This document shows positions 5,674 through 5,870 of a stretch of DNA of 5,870 bases, in pieces. The stretch comes from an uncultured Clostridia bacterium. Lineage in GTDB: Bacteria; Bacillota; Clostridia; Oscillospirales; Ruminococcaceae. Each line of letters begins with the position of its first letter. The first letter of the stretch is position 1. The stretch spans positions 1 to 5,870 of the forward strand of contig CAMHBE010000142.1 of assembly GCA_946183095.1 (NCBI GenBank), read 5' to 3'. The notes under the pieces were generated by a model that did no database searches, had not been told where the DNA came from, and was given only the letters and a program-made list of their open reading frames with translations. The position numbers and the translations under genes are program-made.

Positions 5674-5870
5674 GTTTCTGTAACTCCTTCGATGATGCAC
5701 GGGCGTTCGATGTGCGAGACCGTACACTCTTTTCTGTTCACGGTGCAGACCGCTGCAAGCCCGAGCAGTTTATCAAGCGCCAGCCGGGGAATGTTCACGC
5801 CGGACGCAAGAACGCTCATCTGCACGCCGCCCGACATACGCGGGTTTATCTCCAGCAGGTAGGGTATATC
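5670..5870 (-). CDS. ATP-grasp domain enzyme, C-terminal 66 residues only
   Basis: The gene enters from the right edge, and only its last 66 codons are seen. The visible start of the fragment, YLLEINPRMSGG (residues 4-15 of the part in the window), is the classic last core strand of an ATP-grasp fold. In it, E and N ligate Mg2+ and the following R contacts phosphate. About 50 further residues follow. ATP-grasp enzymes join a carboxylate to an amine or thiol through an acyl phosphate. The Ter-associated biosynthetic set contains such an enzyme together with the lyase, StiP/PELOTA and HAD genes seen here, so it probably catalyses a ligation step on the shared metabolite (inference). Its TGA overlaps the lyase ATG as ATGA, which implies coupled translation. 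The substrate cannot be judged without the missing N-terminal part. Confidence 0.85.
   Translation of the reverse strand, partial: DIPYLLEINPRMSGGVQMSVLASGVNIPRLALDKLLGLAAVCTVNRKECTVSHIERPCIIEGVTET
5684..5689 (-). promoter_or_regulatory. Ribosome binding site of the C-C lyase gene
   Basis: AAGGAG on the - strand lies 10 bases before ATG 5673. It sits inside the end of the ATP-grasp gene and settles the lyase start against the longer open frame. Confidence 0.75.

Noticed and set aside
5674..5727. Longer N-terminus of the C-C lyase from 5727
   Set aside because: The added residues do not fit the family, they overlap the ATP-grasp coding end, and ATG 5673 has AAGGAG plus the ATGA overlap.

Overview
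The window looks like a piece of a Clostridia chromosome, most likely a Ruminococcus-like member of the Oscillospiraceae. The reasons are the moderately high GC content, strong AGGAG/AGGTGA ribosome binding sites, a spmAB pair, and hairpin-rich intergenic repeats of a kind common in gut Clostridia. This placement is inference from gene content and style, not from a marker gene.

Left part (1-1350, + strand): the window opens with a rho-independent terminator of an unseen upstream gene. A textbook extended -10 promoter follows (TTGCAA, 17-base spacer, TATAAT). It drives a 39-codon ORF whose first ~30 residues resemble the N-terminus of an adenine-phosphoribosyltransferase-like protein, after which the resemblance stops. 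This ORF overlaps the start of a full-length tocopherol-cyclase-family protein (378 aa). The layout suggests that the promoter, leader and first codons of a phosphoribosyltransferase gene were joined to the tocopherol cyclase gene.

Middle part (1351-2746, + strand): a 281-base intergenic region holds a 43-base tandem duplication, a run of about six hairpins and a terminator hairpin. After it come spmA and spmB, joined by an ATGA overlap. They encode membrane proteins linked to spore maturation (core dehydration).

Right part (2736-5870, - strand): this is the downstream end of an operon read right to left. Its order is an ATP-grasp enzyme (only the last 66 aa are in the window), a CitE/HpcH-like TIM-barrel C-C bond lyase, a StiP-type phosphoribosyltransferase with a C-terminal PELOTA-like RNA-binding domain, and a HAD phosphatase. 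The first three are tightly coupled (4-base and 17-base overlaps). The HAD gene is set apart by a 153-base spacer with three consecutive near-perfect hairpins. The combination matches the tellurium-resistance (Ter)-associated gene set that comparative genomics has proposed to make a nucleoside-like metabolite. No TerD or TerC gene lies inside the window, so the Ter link rests on the enzyme set alone.

The two halves converge: spmB and the HAD gene overlap tail to tail by 11 bases, with no terminator between them. The best leads for something undescribed are the Ter-type metabolite operon with its internal hairpin array, the bacterial tocopherol-cyclase homologue behind a captured leader, and the structured RNA-like repeat at 1365-1548.
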